A stretch of DNA of 64,000 nucleotides from Streptomyces sp. NBC_00358 (lineage in GTDB: Bacteria; Actinomycetota; Actinomycetes; Streptomycetales; Streptomycetaceae). Below are positions 18,278-27,362 of the stretch, in pieces (the first letter of the stretch is position 1; each line of letters opens with the position of its first letter). Under the pieces are notes generated by a model that searched no databases, was not told the DNA's origin, and worked only from the letters and a program-made list of their open reading frames with translations. Made by a program: the position numbers and the translations under genes. Location of the stretch: positions 3,162,001 to 3,226,000 of the forward strand of contig NZ_CP107976.1 of assembly GCF_036099295.1 (NCBI RefSeq). Reading direction: 5' to 3'.

Positions 18278-20326
18278 TTGAGCAGCAGTTCTCCCCACAG
18301 ACGCACCTCCCACATCACCAAGCGCCGTGTCACCGGTGTCGCCCTCGTCGGCGTCTCCGCCCTGCTGGCCGCGGCCGTCCAGTCGGGTGCCGCCAGCGCC
18401 GCTCCGGGGCAGGCTCCCCGGGCGGGCAAGGTCAACCCCGGCGCCGTCACCCTGAAGCTCACCGCGTCACAGCGCGCCGAGCTGATACGTGACGCCGATG
18501 CGGCCAAGGCCACCACCGCCAGGGACCTCGGTCTCGGGGCCGGCGAGAGCCTCGTCGCCCGTGACGTCATGAAGGACGCCGACGGCACCGTCCACACCCG
18601 CTACGAGCGCACGTACGAGGGGCTGCCGGTCCTCGGCGGCGACCTGGTCGTCGACACCGCCAGGTCCGGGAGGACCGGGCACGTCTACAAGGCGACGAAG
18701 GCGTCCCTCAAGGTCGCCACCCTCAAGCCCGCGGTCGCCGCCGGCACCGCGGAGAAGCAGGCCCTGTCCGCCGCGAGGACCGCCGGTTCGAAGAGCACCA
18801 CCGCCGACCGCGCGCCCCGCAAGGTGATCTGGGCCGCCACCGGCAGACCGACCCTCGCCTACGAGACCGTCATCGGCGGCCTCCAGGACGACGGCACCCC
18901 CAACCAGTTGCACGTCATCACCGACGCCGCCACCGGCAAGAAGCTCTACGAGTACCAGGGCATCGAGACCGGCGTCGGCAACACCCAGTACAGCGGGCAG
19001 GTGACCCTGACGACCACGCAGTCGGGCTCCAACTTCACGCTGAACGACAGTGCGCGCGGCGCCCACAAGACGTACAACCTGAACCACGGGACGTCGGGCA
19101 CCGGCACGCTGTTCTCGCAGACCAGCGACACCTGGGGCAACGGCACCACGTCGAACGCCGCGACAGCCGGCGCCGACGCGCACTACGGCGCCGCGGTGAC
19201 CTGGGACTTCTACAAGAACACCTTCGGGCGCAGCGGCATCAAGAACAACGGCGTGGGCGCCTACTCGCGTGTGCACTACGGCAACTCGTACGTGAACGCG
19301 TTCTGGGACGACAGCTGCTTCTGCATGACCTACGGCGACGGGTCCGGGAACAACGACCCGCTGACCGCGCTCGACGTGGCCGGCCACGAGATGAGCCACG
19401 GTGTCACCTCCAACACCGCGGGCCTCAACTACTCGGGCGAGTCCGGCGGTCTGAACGAGGCGACCTCCGACATCTTCGGCACCGGCGTGGAGTTCTACGC
19501 GGCGAACTCGACCGACGTGGGCGACTACCTCATCGGCGAGAAGATCGACATCAACGGCGACGGCACACCGCTGCGCTACATGGACAAGCCGAGCAAGGAC
19601 GGCGGTTCCGCGGACAGTTGGTACTCCGGGGTCGGCAACCTCGACGTGCACTACTCGTCGGGTGTCGCCAACCACTTCTTCTACCTGCTGAGCGAGGGCA
19701 GCGGCGCCAAGGTCATCAACGGCGTCAGCTACAACTCGCCCACCTCCGACGGGCTTCCGGTCACCGGCATCGGCCGCGACAAGGCGCTGCAGATCTGGTA
19801 CCGCGCGCTCACCACCAAGTTCACCTCGACCACCAACTACGCGTCGGCCCGCACCGGCACGCTCGCGGCGGCGGGGGAGCTGTACGGCACGACGAGCGCC
19901 GAGTACACGGCGGTGCAGAACGCCTGGGCGGCCGTGAACGTCGGTTCGCGTCCCGGCGGTGGCGGTGGTGGCGGCGGCACGTCGTTCGAGAACACGACCG
20001 ACGTATCGATTCCGGACAACGGTCCGGCGGTCACCTCGTCGATCGCGGTCACCGGCCGCACCGGAAACGCCCCGTCGAACCTCGCGGTCGCCGTGGACAT
20101 CGTGCACACCTGGCGCGGTGACCTGGTGATCGATCTGGTCGCCCCCGACGGTTCGACGTACCGCCTGAAGAACTTCAGCTCGTCCGACTCGGCGGACAAC
20201 GTGAACACGACCTACACGGTCAACGCGTCCTCCGAAGTCGCCAACGGCACCTGGAAACTGAAGGTCCAGGACCAGGCGGCACAGGACACCGGCTACATCA
20301 ACAGCTGGAAACTGACCTTCCCGTAG
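18278..20326 (+). CDS. secreted M4 neutral zinc metalloprotease with C-terminal P domain
   Basis: 682-residue thermolysin-family prepro-enzyme. The start is TTG at 18278 (GTG at 18275 equally possible) after GAAGGAG. A signal peptide ends near AASAAP. Residues about 60-220 are the FTP/PepSY propeptide (DADGTVHTRYERTYEGLPVLGGD), which inhibits and folds the enzyme. The catalytic domain has GHEMSHGV (His370, Glu371 and the second zinc His) and GGLNEATSDIFG with the third zinc ligand Glu. A Gly-rich linker near 560 leads to a proprotein-convertase P domain (FENTTDVSIPDNG to SWKLTFP), which the downstream paralog lacks. It should be exported and digest extracellular protein. Confidence 0.95.
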   Translation: MSSSSPHRRTSHITKRRVTGVALVGVSALLAAAVQSGAASAAPGQAPRAGKVNPGAVTLKLTASQRAELIRDADAAKATTARDLGLGAGESLVARDVMKDADGTVHTRYERTYEGLPVLGGDLVVDTARSGRTGHVYKATKASLKVATLKPAVAAGTAEKQALSAARTAGSKSTTADRAPRKVIWAATGRPTLAYETVIGGLQDDGTPNQLHVITDAATGKKLYEYQGIETGVGNTQYSGQVTLTTTQSGSNFTLNDSARGAHKTYNLNHGTSGTGTLFSQTSDTWGNGTTSNAATAGADAHYGAAVTWDFYKNTFGRSGIKNNGVGAYSRVHYGNSYVNAFWDDSCFCMTYGDGSGNNDPLTALDVAGHEMSHGVTSNTAGLNYSGESGGLNEATSDIFGTGVEFYAANSTDVGDYLIGEKIDINGDGTPLRYMDKPSKDGGSADSWYSGVGNLDVHYSSGVANHFFYLLSEGSGAKVINGVSYNSPTSDGLPVTGIGRDKALQIWYRALTTKFTSTTNYASARTGTLAAAGELYGTTSAEYTAVQNAWAAVNVGSRPGGGGGGGGTSFENTTDVSIPDNGPAVTSSIAVTGRTGNAPSNLAVAVDIVHTWRGDLVIDLVAPDGSTYRLKNFSSSDSADNVNTTYTVNASSEVANGTWKLKVQDQAAQDTGYINSWKLTFP

Positions 20327-20637
20327 ACCGCGGCGGACGTCCGCGCGAGGACAGGATGCCAGGGCGCCGTCCCGGAGGTTCGACTCCTCCGGGGCGGCGC
20401 CCTCCTTTGCCCGGAGGGGAGTTTGGGTTGACCCGCCCTTGGCGGCGGCCGGCCCGGCGCCCGGTACCCCAACTGTTCACCTGATCGACGATTTTCAGCC
20501 AAGGTCCTTATGGGCTCCTGACATGTACGCGTCTGGGATGGCACGCTTCCACCGCACGGCTCACCCGCACCGCAACTTCACAACCGTCCGTCCGGCCACC
20601 CCACGCCGTTCGGGCGCCCCCACAAGAAGGAGCTTGC
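20327..20637. other. intergenic region between the two M4 proteases
   Basis: 311 bases. The left part holds the terminator at 20361-20403. The rest carries no gene. The segment 20500-20560 (around TCCTGACATGTACGCGTCTG) is the least GC-rich and is the likely place for the promoter of the second protease, but I cannot define its elements. Independent transcription of the second gene is implied by the terminator. Confidence 0.5.
20361..20403 (+). terminator. terminator after first M4 protease
   Basis: An 18-pair stem with a single T-G mismatch and a seven-base TTCGACT loop follows the stop codon by 34 bases. The loop and its five flanking pairs resemble a tRNA T arm by chance, but no tRNA body is present. 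Confidence 0.8.
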
Positions 20638-22302
20638 GTGACCCCCCTCTACGCGCGTCACAAGCGCACCACTCTGGCCATCGCCACCGCTGTTGCCGCC
20701 GGAGCCCTGCTCGCCACCGGTCTGACCACCGGTGCCGCCGCCCAAACCGCGGCACTCCCCGCCGGCAAGACCACCCCCCTCGCCGGTTCGCAGGTCCTGC
20801 TGTCCAACTCCGCGCGCACCGCGCTCATCAAGAAGGCCGACGCCACCACGGTGGAGACGGCCCGGCAGATAGGCCTCGGCGCCAAGGAGAAGCTGGTCGT
20901 CAAGGACGTCGTCAAGGACGCCGACGGCACCGTCCACACCCGTTACGCACGCACGTACAACGGACTTCCGGTCCTCGGCGGCGACCTCGTCGTCCACGAG
21001 TCCAAGGCCGGCAAGACCGAGGGCGTGACGAAGGCGACCAAGACGTCCATCAAGGTCGCCTCGCTCAAGCCGCTGGTCACGACCGCCAAGGCCGAGAAGC
21101 AGGCGCTCACCGCGGCCAAGACCGCCGGCTCCGCCAAGACCGCCGCCGACCAGGCGCCCCGCAAGGTGATCTGGGCCGCCACCGGCAAGCCGACCCTCGC
21201 CTACGAGACCGTCGTCGGCGGCCTCCAGGACGACGGCACCCCCAACGAACTTCACGTCATCACCGACGCTGCCACCGGCAAGAAGCTGTACGAGTACCAG
21301 GGCATCGAGACCGGTACCGGCAAGACCCTCTACTCGGGCACGGTCACCCTCAACACGACCCTGTCGGGCTCGACGTACAGCCTGACCGACAGCACCCGCG
21401 GCAGCCACAAGACGTACAACAAGTCGCACACCACGACCTCCTCCGCGGGCACGCTGTTCACCGACGCGGACGACGTCTGGGGCACCGGCGCGGCCTCCAG
21501 CTCCACCACCGACCAGACCGCGGCCGCCGACGCCGCGTACGGCGCGCAGGAGACGTGGGACTTCTACAAGAACACCTTCGGCCGCAGCGGCATCAAGAAC
21601 AACGGCGTCGGAGCGTACTCGCGCGTCCACTACGGCAGCTCGTACGAGAACGCGTTCTGGGACGACAGCTGCTTCTGCATGACGTACGGCGACGGCGCCA
21701 GCAACACGCACCCGCTGACCTCGCTGGACGTGGCCGGCCACGAGATGAGCCACGGCGTCACCGCCAACACGGCGGGCCTGAACTACTCGGGCGAGTCCGG
21801 CGGTCTCAACGAGGCGACCTCCGACATCTTCGGCACCGGTGTCGAGTTCTACGCGGGGAACTCCTCCGACGTGGGCGACTACCTCATCGGCGAGAAGATC
21901 AACCTCAACGGCGACGGCACACCGCTGCGCTACATGGACCAGCCCAGCAAGGACGGCGGCTCCGCCAACTACTGGTCCTCCAGCGTCGGCAACCTGGACG
22001 TGCACTACTCGTCCGGCGTCGCGAACCACTTCTTCTACCTCCTCTCGGAGGGCAGTGGCGCGAAGACGATCAACGGAGTCAGCTACAACTCCCCGACCTA
22101 CAGTGGCACGACGGTCACCGGCATCGGCCGGGCCGCGGCGCTGCAGATCTGGTACAAGGCGCTGACCACGTACTTCACGTCCACCACCAACTACAAGTCG
22201 GCCCGCACGGGCACCTTGTCGGCGGCGGCCGCGCTGTACGGCTCCGGCAGCACCCAGTACAACGCGGTGGCGGCGGCCTGGACCGCGGTCAACGTCAGCT
22301 AG
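20638..22302 (+). CDS. secreted M4 neutral zinc metalloprotease
   Basis: 554 residues from a GTG five bases after AAGGAG. A signal peptide (HKRTTLAIATAVAAGALLAT, cleavage near AAAQTA) is followed by the FTP/PepSY propeptide (about 45-205) and an M4 catalytic domain. Zinc ligands are in GHEMSHGV (His368, Glu369) and GGLNEATSD. The C-terminal helical domain ends at AAWTAVNVS with no P domain. It is very similar to the upstream protease throughout, with long identical runs such as the region around FYKNTFGRSGIKNNGVGAYS, so the pair arose by tandem duplication. It probably has its own promoter and a strong terminator at 22322. Confidence 0.95.
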   Translation: MTPLYARHKRTTLAIATAVAAGALLATGLTTGAAAQTAALPAGKTTPLAGSQVLLSNSARTALIKKADATTVETARQIGLGAKEKLVVKDVVKDADGTVHTRYARTYNGLPVLGGDLVVHESKAGKTEGVTKATKTSIKVASLKPLVTTAKAEKQALTAAKTAGSAKTAADQAPRKVIWAATGKPTLAYETVVGGLQDDGTPNELHVITDAATGKKLYEYQGIETGTGKTLYSGTVTLNTTLSGSTYSLTDSTRGSHKTYNKSHTTTSSAGTLFTDADDVWGTGAASSSTTDQTAAADAAYGAQETWDFYKNTFGRSGIKNNGVGAYSRVHYGSSYENAFWDDSCFCMTYGDGASNTHPLTSLDVAGHEMSHGVTANTAGLNYSGESGGLNEATSDIFGTGVEFYAGNSSDVGDYLIGEKINLNGDGTPLRYMDQPSKDGGSANYWSSSVGNLDVHYSSGVANHFFYLLSEGSGAKTINGVSYNSPTYSGTTVTGIGRAAALQIWYKALTTYFTSTTNYKSARTGTLSAAAALYGSGSTQYNAVAAAWTAVNVS

Positions 22303-22321
22303 TGCGAACGTAATCGAACCG

Positions 22322-22359
22322 AGGCGGCACCCGGGCACGGACAGCCCCGGGTGCCGCCT
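22322..22359 (+). terminator. terminator after second M4 protease
   Basis: Arms AGGCGGCACCCGGG and CCCGGGTGCCGCCT are perfectly complementary (14 pairs) with a 10-base loop, followed by TTACTCTT. It begins 20 bases after the protease stop and ends 14 bases before the next start. Confidence 0.85.
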
Positions 22360-22372
22360 TACTCTTGCCCCC

Positions 22373-22873
22373 ATGCCCTACACGTACGAGGACGTGGGCG
22401 CGACCCGCGAGGACCGCTGCCCCCCGGGCTTCCACCGCCTGCATGTCCGCTCCCGGATCGGCGAGGGCGAGGCCGTGTTCCAGCGCGCCTCCGAGGCCCT
22501 GATGACCTGGGAACTCCACCGCGCCGCGGGGATCCGCATGATCTCCGACGCCGACAAGGCGGCGCCCGGCGTGGCCGTCACGGTCGGTCTCGGCCCGATC
22601 AAGGCCCCCTGCCGTGTCGTCTGGACCGCCGAGGAACCCCGGCGCACCGCCTGGGCCTACGGAACGCTTTCCGGCCATCCCGAGTGCGGCGAGGAAGCCT
22701 TCGTCGTCTCCCGTACCGGCGACGGCACCGTCTGGCTGACGATCACCGCCTTCAGCCGCGCCGCCAAGTGGTACGCCCGCATGGGCGGCGCCGCGACCCG
22801 GGGCCTGCAACACACCTACGCCCAGCGGTGCGGCAAGGTGATGCGGCGGCTGTGCGCGGGGCTCGACAGCTGA
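22373..22873 (+). CDS. DUF1990 family protein
   Basis: 166 residues, start ATG with no clear ribosome site, so it may be leaderless or read through. The sequence fits DUF1990: YEDVGATRE at the start, VGEG-like RSRIGEGEAVFQRASEALMTWELH, VTVGLGPIKAPCRVVW, and a C-terminal SRAAKWYARMGGAATRGLQH. The family is soluble, has an SRPBCC-like fold and no established biochemical role. Neither signal peptide nor membrane segment is present. It converges on glgP across a bidirectional terminator. Confidence 0.88.
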   Translation: MPYTYEDVGATREDRCPPGFHRLHVRSRIGEGEAVFQRASEALMTWELHRAAGIRMISDADKAAPGVAVTVGLGPIKAPCRVVWTAEEPRRTAWAYGTLSGHPECGEEAFVVSRTGDGTVWLTITAFSRAAKWYARMGGAATRGLQHTYAQRCGKVMRRLCAGLDS

Positions 22874-22918
22874 GTCCGCCCGCGTGCCGGGCCGGAGGGC
22901 GTACCGGAGACCGGTGAC

Positions 22919-22965
22919 GACCGCGCAGGGGGCGGGCCATGGCGCATGGCCCGCCCCCTGCGGTC
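22919..22965. terminator. bidirectional terminator between DUF1990 gene and glgP
   Basis: Arms of about 22 bases (left CAGGGGGCGGGCCATG, right CATGGCCCGCCCCCTG plus flanking GACCGC/GCGGTC) pair with one bulge around a GCG loop. It lies between convergent genes. Confidence 0.85.
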
Positions 22966-22978
22966 GTGCCCGCGCGCC

Positions 22979-25597
22979 TCAGCGCATCAGCACGCCCGCT
23001 CCCTCCCCCATCTCCTCCGAAGGCACCGCCACCAGTCCGAGTTCCGCCCCGGAAGCGAGCAGGCGGTGGGTCGGCAGGATGCGGACCGTGTAACCGAAGG
23101 AGCCGGTGCGGTCCAGGGACAGCGGGCCCTCGTACACCCAGCGGCCCTCCAGGTCGGGGCCGCCGGTCGGTTTCAGCGGGACACAGACCGCGTCCGCGAT
23201 GCGGTCGTCGGTGTCGACGCGGCCCGCGACCGCCTGCACCTCCACGTCGTCGGGTGCGAGATCGCCGAGGCCGACGCGCACGCGCAGCGACAGGGTGGTG
23301 CCGAGTTCGGCCGTCGTGGTGGCCGAGGACGCCTCGACGTGGTCGACGGTGATCCGCGGCCAGGCGGCACGGACCCGCGCCTTCCAGGTCGCCAGTTCCC
23401 GGGCCGCCTCGGCGGTGAGGGAGCGGTGGGCGTGGGCCGCGGGCGTGTACAGACGCTCCACGTACTCGCGCACCATCCGGCCGGCCAGGACCTTGGGTCC
23501 TAGGTGGGTCAGGGTCCGGCGGACCATCTCGATCCAGCGGTCGGGCAGACCCTCCTGACCGCGCTCGTAGAAGCGCGGCGCCACCCGCTGTTCCAGGAGG
23601 TCGTACAGAGCCCCGGCCTCCAGCTCGTCCCGGCGGTCGTCGTCGGTCGCGGTGCCGTCCGCGGTCGGGATCGCCCAGCCGAAGTCGGGCTGGAACCACT
23701 CGTCCCACCAGCCGTCCAGCACCGAGAGGTTGAGGCAGCCGTTGAGCGCCGCCTTCATCCCGCTCGTGCCGCACGCCTCCAGCGGGCGCAGCGGGTTGTT
23801 GAGCCAGATGTCGCAGCCCGGGTAGAGCTTCTGCGCCATCGCCATGCCGTAGTCGGGCAGGAAGACGATCCGGTGACGCACCCGGGGGTCGTCCGCGAAC
23901 CGGACCAGTTCCTGGATCAGCCGCTTCCCGCCGTCGTCGGCGGGGTGCGCCTTGCCCGCCACGACGATCTGGACCGGCCGCTCGGAGTGCAGCAGCAGGT
24001 CCATCAGCCGGTCGCGGTCGCGCAGCATCAGGGTCAGCCGTTTGTACGAGGGGACCCGGCGCGCGAAGCCGATGGTGAGGACGTCGGGGTCAAGGACCCC
24101 GTCGATCCAGCCGAGTTCGGCCGTACCGGCGCCGCGCTGGCGCCAGGACGCCCGGAGCCGGTCCCGTACCTCCAGCACCAGTTGTTCGCGCAGCACCCTG
24201 CGCAGGTCCCAGATCTCCTGGTCGTCGATCTCGGCCACCGCGTCCCACCGGTCCGAGCCGCCGACGGTCAGCGCGTCCTCGGTGCGCTGCGCGCCGATCT
24301 GCCGGGCGCCGAGGCGGAAGACCTCGGGCGCCACCCAGGTCGGCGCGTGGACGCCGTTGGTGACCGAGGTGATCGGCACTTCCTCGGGGTCGAAGCCCGG
24401 CCAGAGCCCGGAGAACATCTCCCGGCTGACCTGGCCGTGCAGCAGCGAGACACCGTTCGCCCGCTGTCCGAGGCGCAGGCCCATCACGGCCATGTTGAAG
24501 AGGTTCGGCTCGCCTCCGGGGTAGGTCTCCATGCCGAGGGCGAGGACGCGCTCCACGTCGATGCGCGGTAGTTCGGCGTCGGCTCCGAAGTGGCGGGCGA
24601 CCACCTCGCGGTCGAAGCGGTCGATGCCGGCGGGCACCGGGGTGTGGGTGGTGAAGACCGTGCCGGCCCGGACCGCCTCCAGCGCGGAGTCGAAGTCCAG
24701 TCCCTGGTCGCCGAGTTCGGCGATCCGCTCCAGGCCGAGGAAGCCCGCGTGCCCCTCGTTGGTGTGGAACACCTCGGGCTGCGGGTGCCCGGTCAGCCGG
24801 CAGTACGTCCGGACCGCCCGCACCCCTCCTATGCCGAGGAGCATCTCCTGCAGCAGCCGGTGTTCGCTGCCTCCGCCGTACAGCCGGTCGGTGACCCCGC
24901 GTTCGCCGAGGTCGTTCTCCTCGACGTCGGAGTCGAGCATGAGCAGCGGGACGCGGCCGACCTGGGCCAGCCAGATCCTGGCGCGCAGCGCGCGGCCGCC
25001 GGGCAGGGCGAGGGAGACCTGGGCGGGCGTGCCGTCGTCCTCGCGCAGCGGCACCACGGGCAGTTCGTTGGGGTCGAGGACCGGATACTGCTCCTGCTGC
25101 CAGCCCTCGCGGGACAGCGACTGGCGGAAGTAGCCGTGCCGGTAGAGCAGGCCCACGCCGATCAGCGGGGCGCCGAGGTCGCTGGCGGCCTTGAGATGGT
25201 CGCCCGCGAGGATGCCGAGGCCCCCGGAGTACTGGGGCAGCGCGGCGGTGATGCCGAACTCGGGTGAGAAGTAGGCGATGGCGGCGGGCAGGTCGGAGGT
25301 CTGCGTCTGGTACCAGCGCTCGCCGGTCATGTACTCGCGCAGATCGTCGGAGACCGCGGCGAGACGGCGCAGGAAGCGGCTGTCCCCGGTGAGTTCCGCG
25401 AGCCGTCCGGCCGACACGCTGCCGAGCAGTCGTACGGGGTCGCCGCCGCTCGCGGCCCAGCGTTCGGGGTCGACGGACTGGAAGAGGTCGCGGGTCTCGG
25501 CATGCCAGGACCAGCGGAGGTTGCGGGCCAGGTCACTGAGCGGGTGAAGGGCTTCGGGGAGAACGGGTCGGACGGTGAATCTGCGGATCGCCTTCAC
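22979..25597 (-). CDS. glgP: alpha-glucan (glycogen) phosphorylase GlgP
   Basis: 872-residue GT35 phosphorylase that releases glucose-1-phosphate from glycogen ends using pyridoxal phosphate. The GTG start follows AGGTGG by seven bases; earlier in-frame residues do not fit the family, which begins near the RRFTVRPVLPEALHPLSDLA region. An N-terminal DUF3417 domain (about 5-125, NLRWSWHAETRDLFQSVDPE) is typical of the actinobacterial type. HTNEGHAGFL and the cofactor region EACGTSGMKAALNG are present. The last 100 residues form a beta-rich extension. It is divergent from the secreted subtilisin gene and 1.8 kb from glgE, so it probably supplies the breakdown arm opposite GlgE-dependent synthesis. 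Confidence 0.95.
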   Translation of the reverse strand: MKAIRRFTVRPVLPEALHPLSDLARNLRWSWHAETRDLFQSVDPERWAASGGDPVRLLGSVSAGRLAELTGDSRFLRRLAAVSDDLREYMTGERWYQTQTSDLPAAIAYFSPEFGITAALPQYSGGLGILAGDHLKAASDLGAPLIGVGLLYRHGYFRQSLSREGWQQEQYPVLDPNELPVVPLREDDGTPAQVSLALPGGRALRARIWLAQVGRVPLLMLDSDVEENDLGERGVTDRLYGGGSEHRLLQEMLLGIGGVRAVRTYCRLTGHPQPEVFHTNEGHAGFLGLERIAELGDQGLDFDSALEAVRAGTVFTTHTPVPAGIDRFDREVVARHFGADAELPRIDVERVLALGMETYPGGEPNLFNMAVMGLRLGQRANGVSLLHGQVSREMFSGLWPGFDPEEVPITSVTNGVHAPTWVAPEVFRLGARQIGAQRTEDALTVGGSDRWDAVAEIDDQEIWDLRRVLREQLVLEVRDRLRASWRQRGAGTAELGWIDGVLDPDVLTIGFARRVPSYKRLTLMLRDRDRLMDLLLHSERPVQIVVAGKAHPADDGGKRLIQELVRFADDPRVRHRIVFLPDYGMAMAQKLYPGCDIWLNNPLRPLEACGTSGMKAALNGCLNLSVLDGWWDEWFQPDFGWAIPTADGTATDDDRRDELEAGALYDLLEQRVAPRFYERGQEGLPDRWIEMVRRTLTHLGPKVLAGRMVREYVERLYTPAAHAHRSLTAEAARELATWKARVRAAWPRITVDHVEASSATTTAELGTTLSLRVRVGLGDLAPDDVEVQAVAGRVDTDDRIADAVCVPLKPTGGPDLEGRWVYEGPLSLDRTGSFGYTVRILPTHRLLASGAELGLVAVPSEEMGEGAGVLMR

Positions 25598-25943
25598 GAG
25601 TTCCACCTTCACACAGGACGTACGCGGCAGAGGGACGCACGGCGTTGTGCGGCCTTCGTCACCCACGACGTTAGCGGCGAGGGTGCCTTCGCGACACGGC
25701 GCATCGCGGCACGGCCCCGGATGGGGCCGACCGTGTGACATCGGCGAGAACTCGACGCAACCTTCACGGACACCTCGTGGACGGGTGTGGCGGTTCCCCC
25801 CTCATGGCCGATTCCCCCCTCATGGGCGGCCTTGTGGTGCTTCGCACCGCACGAGAGGCTCACCGGGTGGCGTACGGCCGGGCCCTGCCCAGAGCGGTCG
25901 GCTCCGGTCCTGCTACGTCGATTCGAGGAGGGGAACTCAAGTC
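25598..25943. other. divergent intergenic region with 14-bp direct repeat
   Basis: 346 bases between glgP and the subtilisin gene. No gene is supported. It contains two exact copies of TTCCCCCCTCATGG at 25794-25807 and 25812-25825, an 18-base period, which may be a regulator site. The promoters for both genes must lie here, but I could not define their elements. Confidence 0.5.
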
Positions 25944-27140
25944 ATGGCACGGACGAGGAAGTGGCGTCTGCGCTGGGCGGCGGGCCTCACCGCGGTCACG
26001 ACGGCCGCGGTGCTTTCGGCCATCGCCCCACCCGCGCAGGCGGCCCCCGAGGGACGGATACGCGGAGCGGGTGACCCCGGCTCCGTCAGCGGGAGCTACA
26101 TCGTGACGCTCAAGGGGGGTACGCGGGCTCCGTCACCGGCGGGCACGGACATCGCCGAGCAGTACGGAGCGAGAATCAGCCACACCTACGGCACGGTCCT
26201 CAACGGCTTCGCCGTGCGGGCCGACGAGAGACGGGCCCGGCGACTCGCGGCGGACCCCCGCGTGGCCTCGGTCGTCCAGGACACCCGGGTGACGTTCGAC
26301 CGCGTCCAGGGGAACCCGCCCTCCTGGGGCCTGGACCGGATCGACCAGCGGAGCCGGCCGCTGGACAAGCGCTACACGGCGCCCGGATCCGAGGGTTCGG
26401 GGGTGACCGTATACGTCATCGACACCGGAATCCGCATCACGCACAAGGACTTCGGGGGCCGGGCGGACTACGGCTGGGACTTCGTCGACAACGACGGGAC
26501 GGCGCGGGACGGCAACGGCCACGGCACCCATGTCGCGGGAACCGTCGCCGGAACCGCGTACGGCGTCGCCAAGAAGGCCCGGGTCGTCGCCGTCCGCGTC
26601 CTCGACGACAAGGGTGCCGGTTCCACCGCCCAGGTCATCGCGGGCATCGACTGGGTCACCCGGCACGCGCGGAAGCCGGCCGTGGCCAATCTCAGCCTGG
26701 GCGGGTACGCCAACGACCGGTTGGACGCGGCCGTCCGCAGCTCCATCGCCTCCGGCGTGACCTACACGGTCGCGGCGGGCAACGCCGGGCAGCCGGCCTC
26801 GCTCTACTCCCCGGCCCGGGTCGCGCAGGCCCTCACGGTCGGCGCGAGCGACCGCGCCGACGCGCGGGCCCCCTTCTCGGACACCGGACCGTCGCTCGAC
26901 CTCTTCGCACCGGGGGTGGACATCACGTCGGATTCGTACACGGGCGATACGGCCACGGCGACGTACTCCGGTACGTCGATGGCGAGCCCGCACGCCGCGG
27001 GCGCGGCCGCGCTGTATCTGGCGGGCCATCCGGGGGCCGCACCGGCCCAGGTGGTGAAGGCGCTGGTGAAGCGGGCCGTCACGGGGAAGATGTCGGACGT
27101 CGGCCCGGGTTCACCGAACAGGCTCCTGCACGTCGGCTGA
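25944..27140 (+). CDS. secreted subtilisin-family (S8) serine protease
   Basis: 398 residues. The ATG at 25944 follows GAGGAGGGG. A signal peptide (TRKWRLRWAAGLTAVTTAAV, cleavage near AQA-AP) and an inhibitor I9 propeptide (about 45-125, SGSYIVTLKGGTR to RVASVVQDTRV) precede the catalytic domain. The triad is Asp160 in YVIDTGIR, His193 in GNGHGTHVAG and Ser345 in YSGTSMASPHAAG, all intact. The oxyanion Asn lies in AAGNAGQPASLY. The protein ends right after the catalytic domain without extra modules. It should be exported and self-activated. It sits between glgP and glgE but is metabolically unrelated, and it has its own terminator. Confidence 0.96.
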   Translation: MARTRKWRLRWAAGLTAVTTAAVLSAIAPPAQAAPEGRIRGAGDPGSVSGSYIVTLKGGTRAPSPAGTDIAEQYGARISHTYGTVLNGFAVRADERRARRLAADPRVASVVQDTRVTFDRVQGNPPSWGLDRIDQRSRPLDKRYTAPGSEGSGVTVYVIDTGIRITHKDFGGRADYGWDFVDNDGTARDGNGHGTHVAGTVAGTAYGVAKKARVVAVRVLDDKGAGSTAQVIAGIDWVTRHARKPAVANLSLGGYANDRLDAAVRSSIASGVTYTVAAGNAGQPASLYSPARVAQALTVGASDRADARAPFSDTGPSLDLFAPGVDITSDSYTGDTATATYSGTSMASPHAAGAAALYLAGHPGAAPAQVVKALVKRAVTGKMSDVGPGSPNRLLHVG

Positions 27141-27185
27141 CCCTGGCGTCACGCTGGTACGACCAGGGTGATTCGGCCACACCGC

Positions 27186-27216
27186 ACCGGCCTCGCCTGC
27201 CCGGGACGAGGCCGGT
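27186..27216 (+). terminator. terminator after the subtilisin gene
   Basis: Arms ACCGGCCTCG (27186-27195) and CGAGGCCGGT (27207-27216) form a ten-pair stem followed by CTTGTGTGT. It separates the protease from the glgE operon. Confidence 0.8.
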
Positions 27217-27362
27217 CTTGTGTGTAGACATACGCGTGAGTAGTTAACAAAGTGCCGGAATGCTCACCCGCATAGGGTGGGAAGGCTCCTCCGGTACACC
27301 CGCAGGCCCCACCTCCCCACACCCCCATCCGCCCACCCACGTTGACGCGGACAGGAGCGGTC

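Noticed and set aside
20374..20396. tRNA-like T arm (GGAGG, TTCGACT loop, CCTCC) after the first M4 protease
   Set aside because: No D arm, anticodon arm or acceptor 5' strand is present; the sequence is the top of an 18-pair terminator stem.
25598..25741. 48-residue N-terminal extension of GlgP
   Set aside because: The GTG at 25597 has a well-placed ribosome site and begins the conserved phosphorylase sequence; the extension has no similarity to the family.
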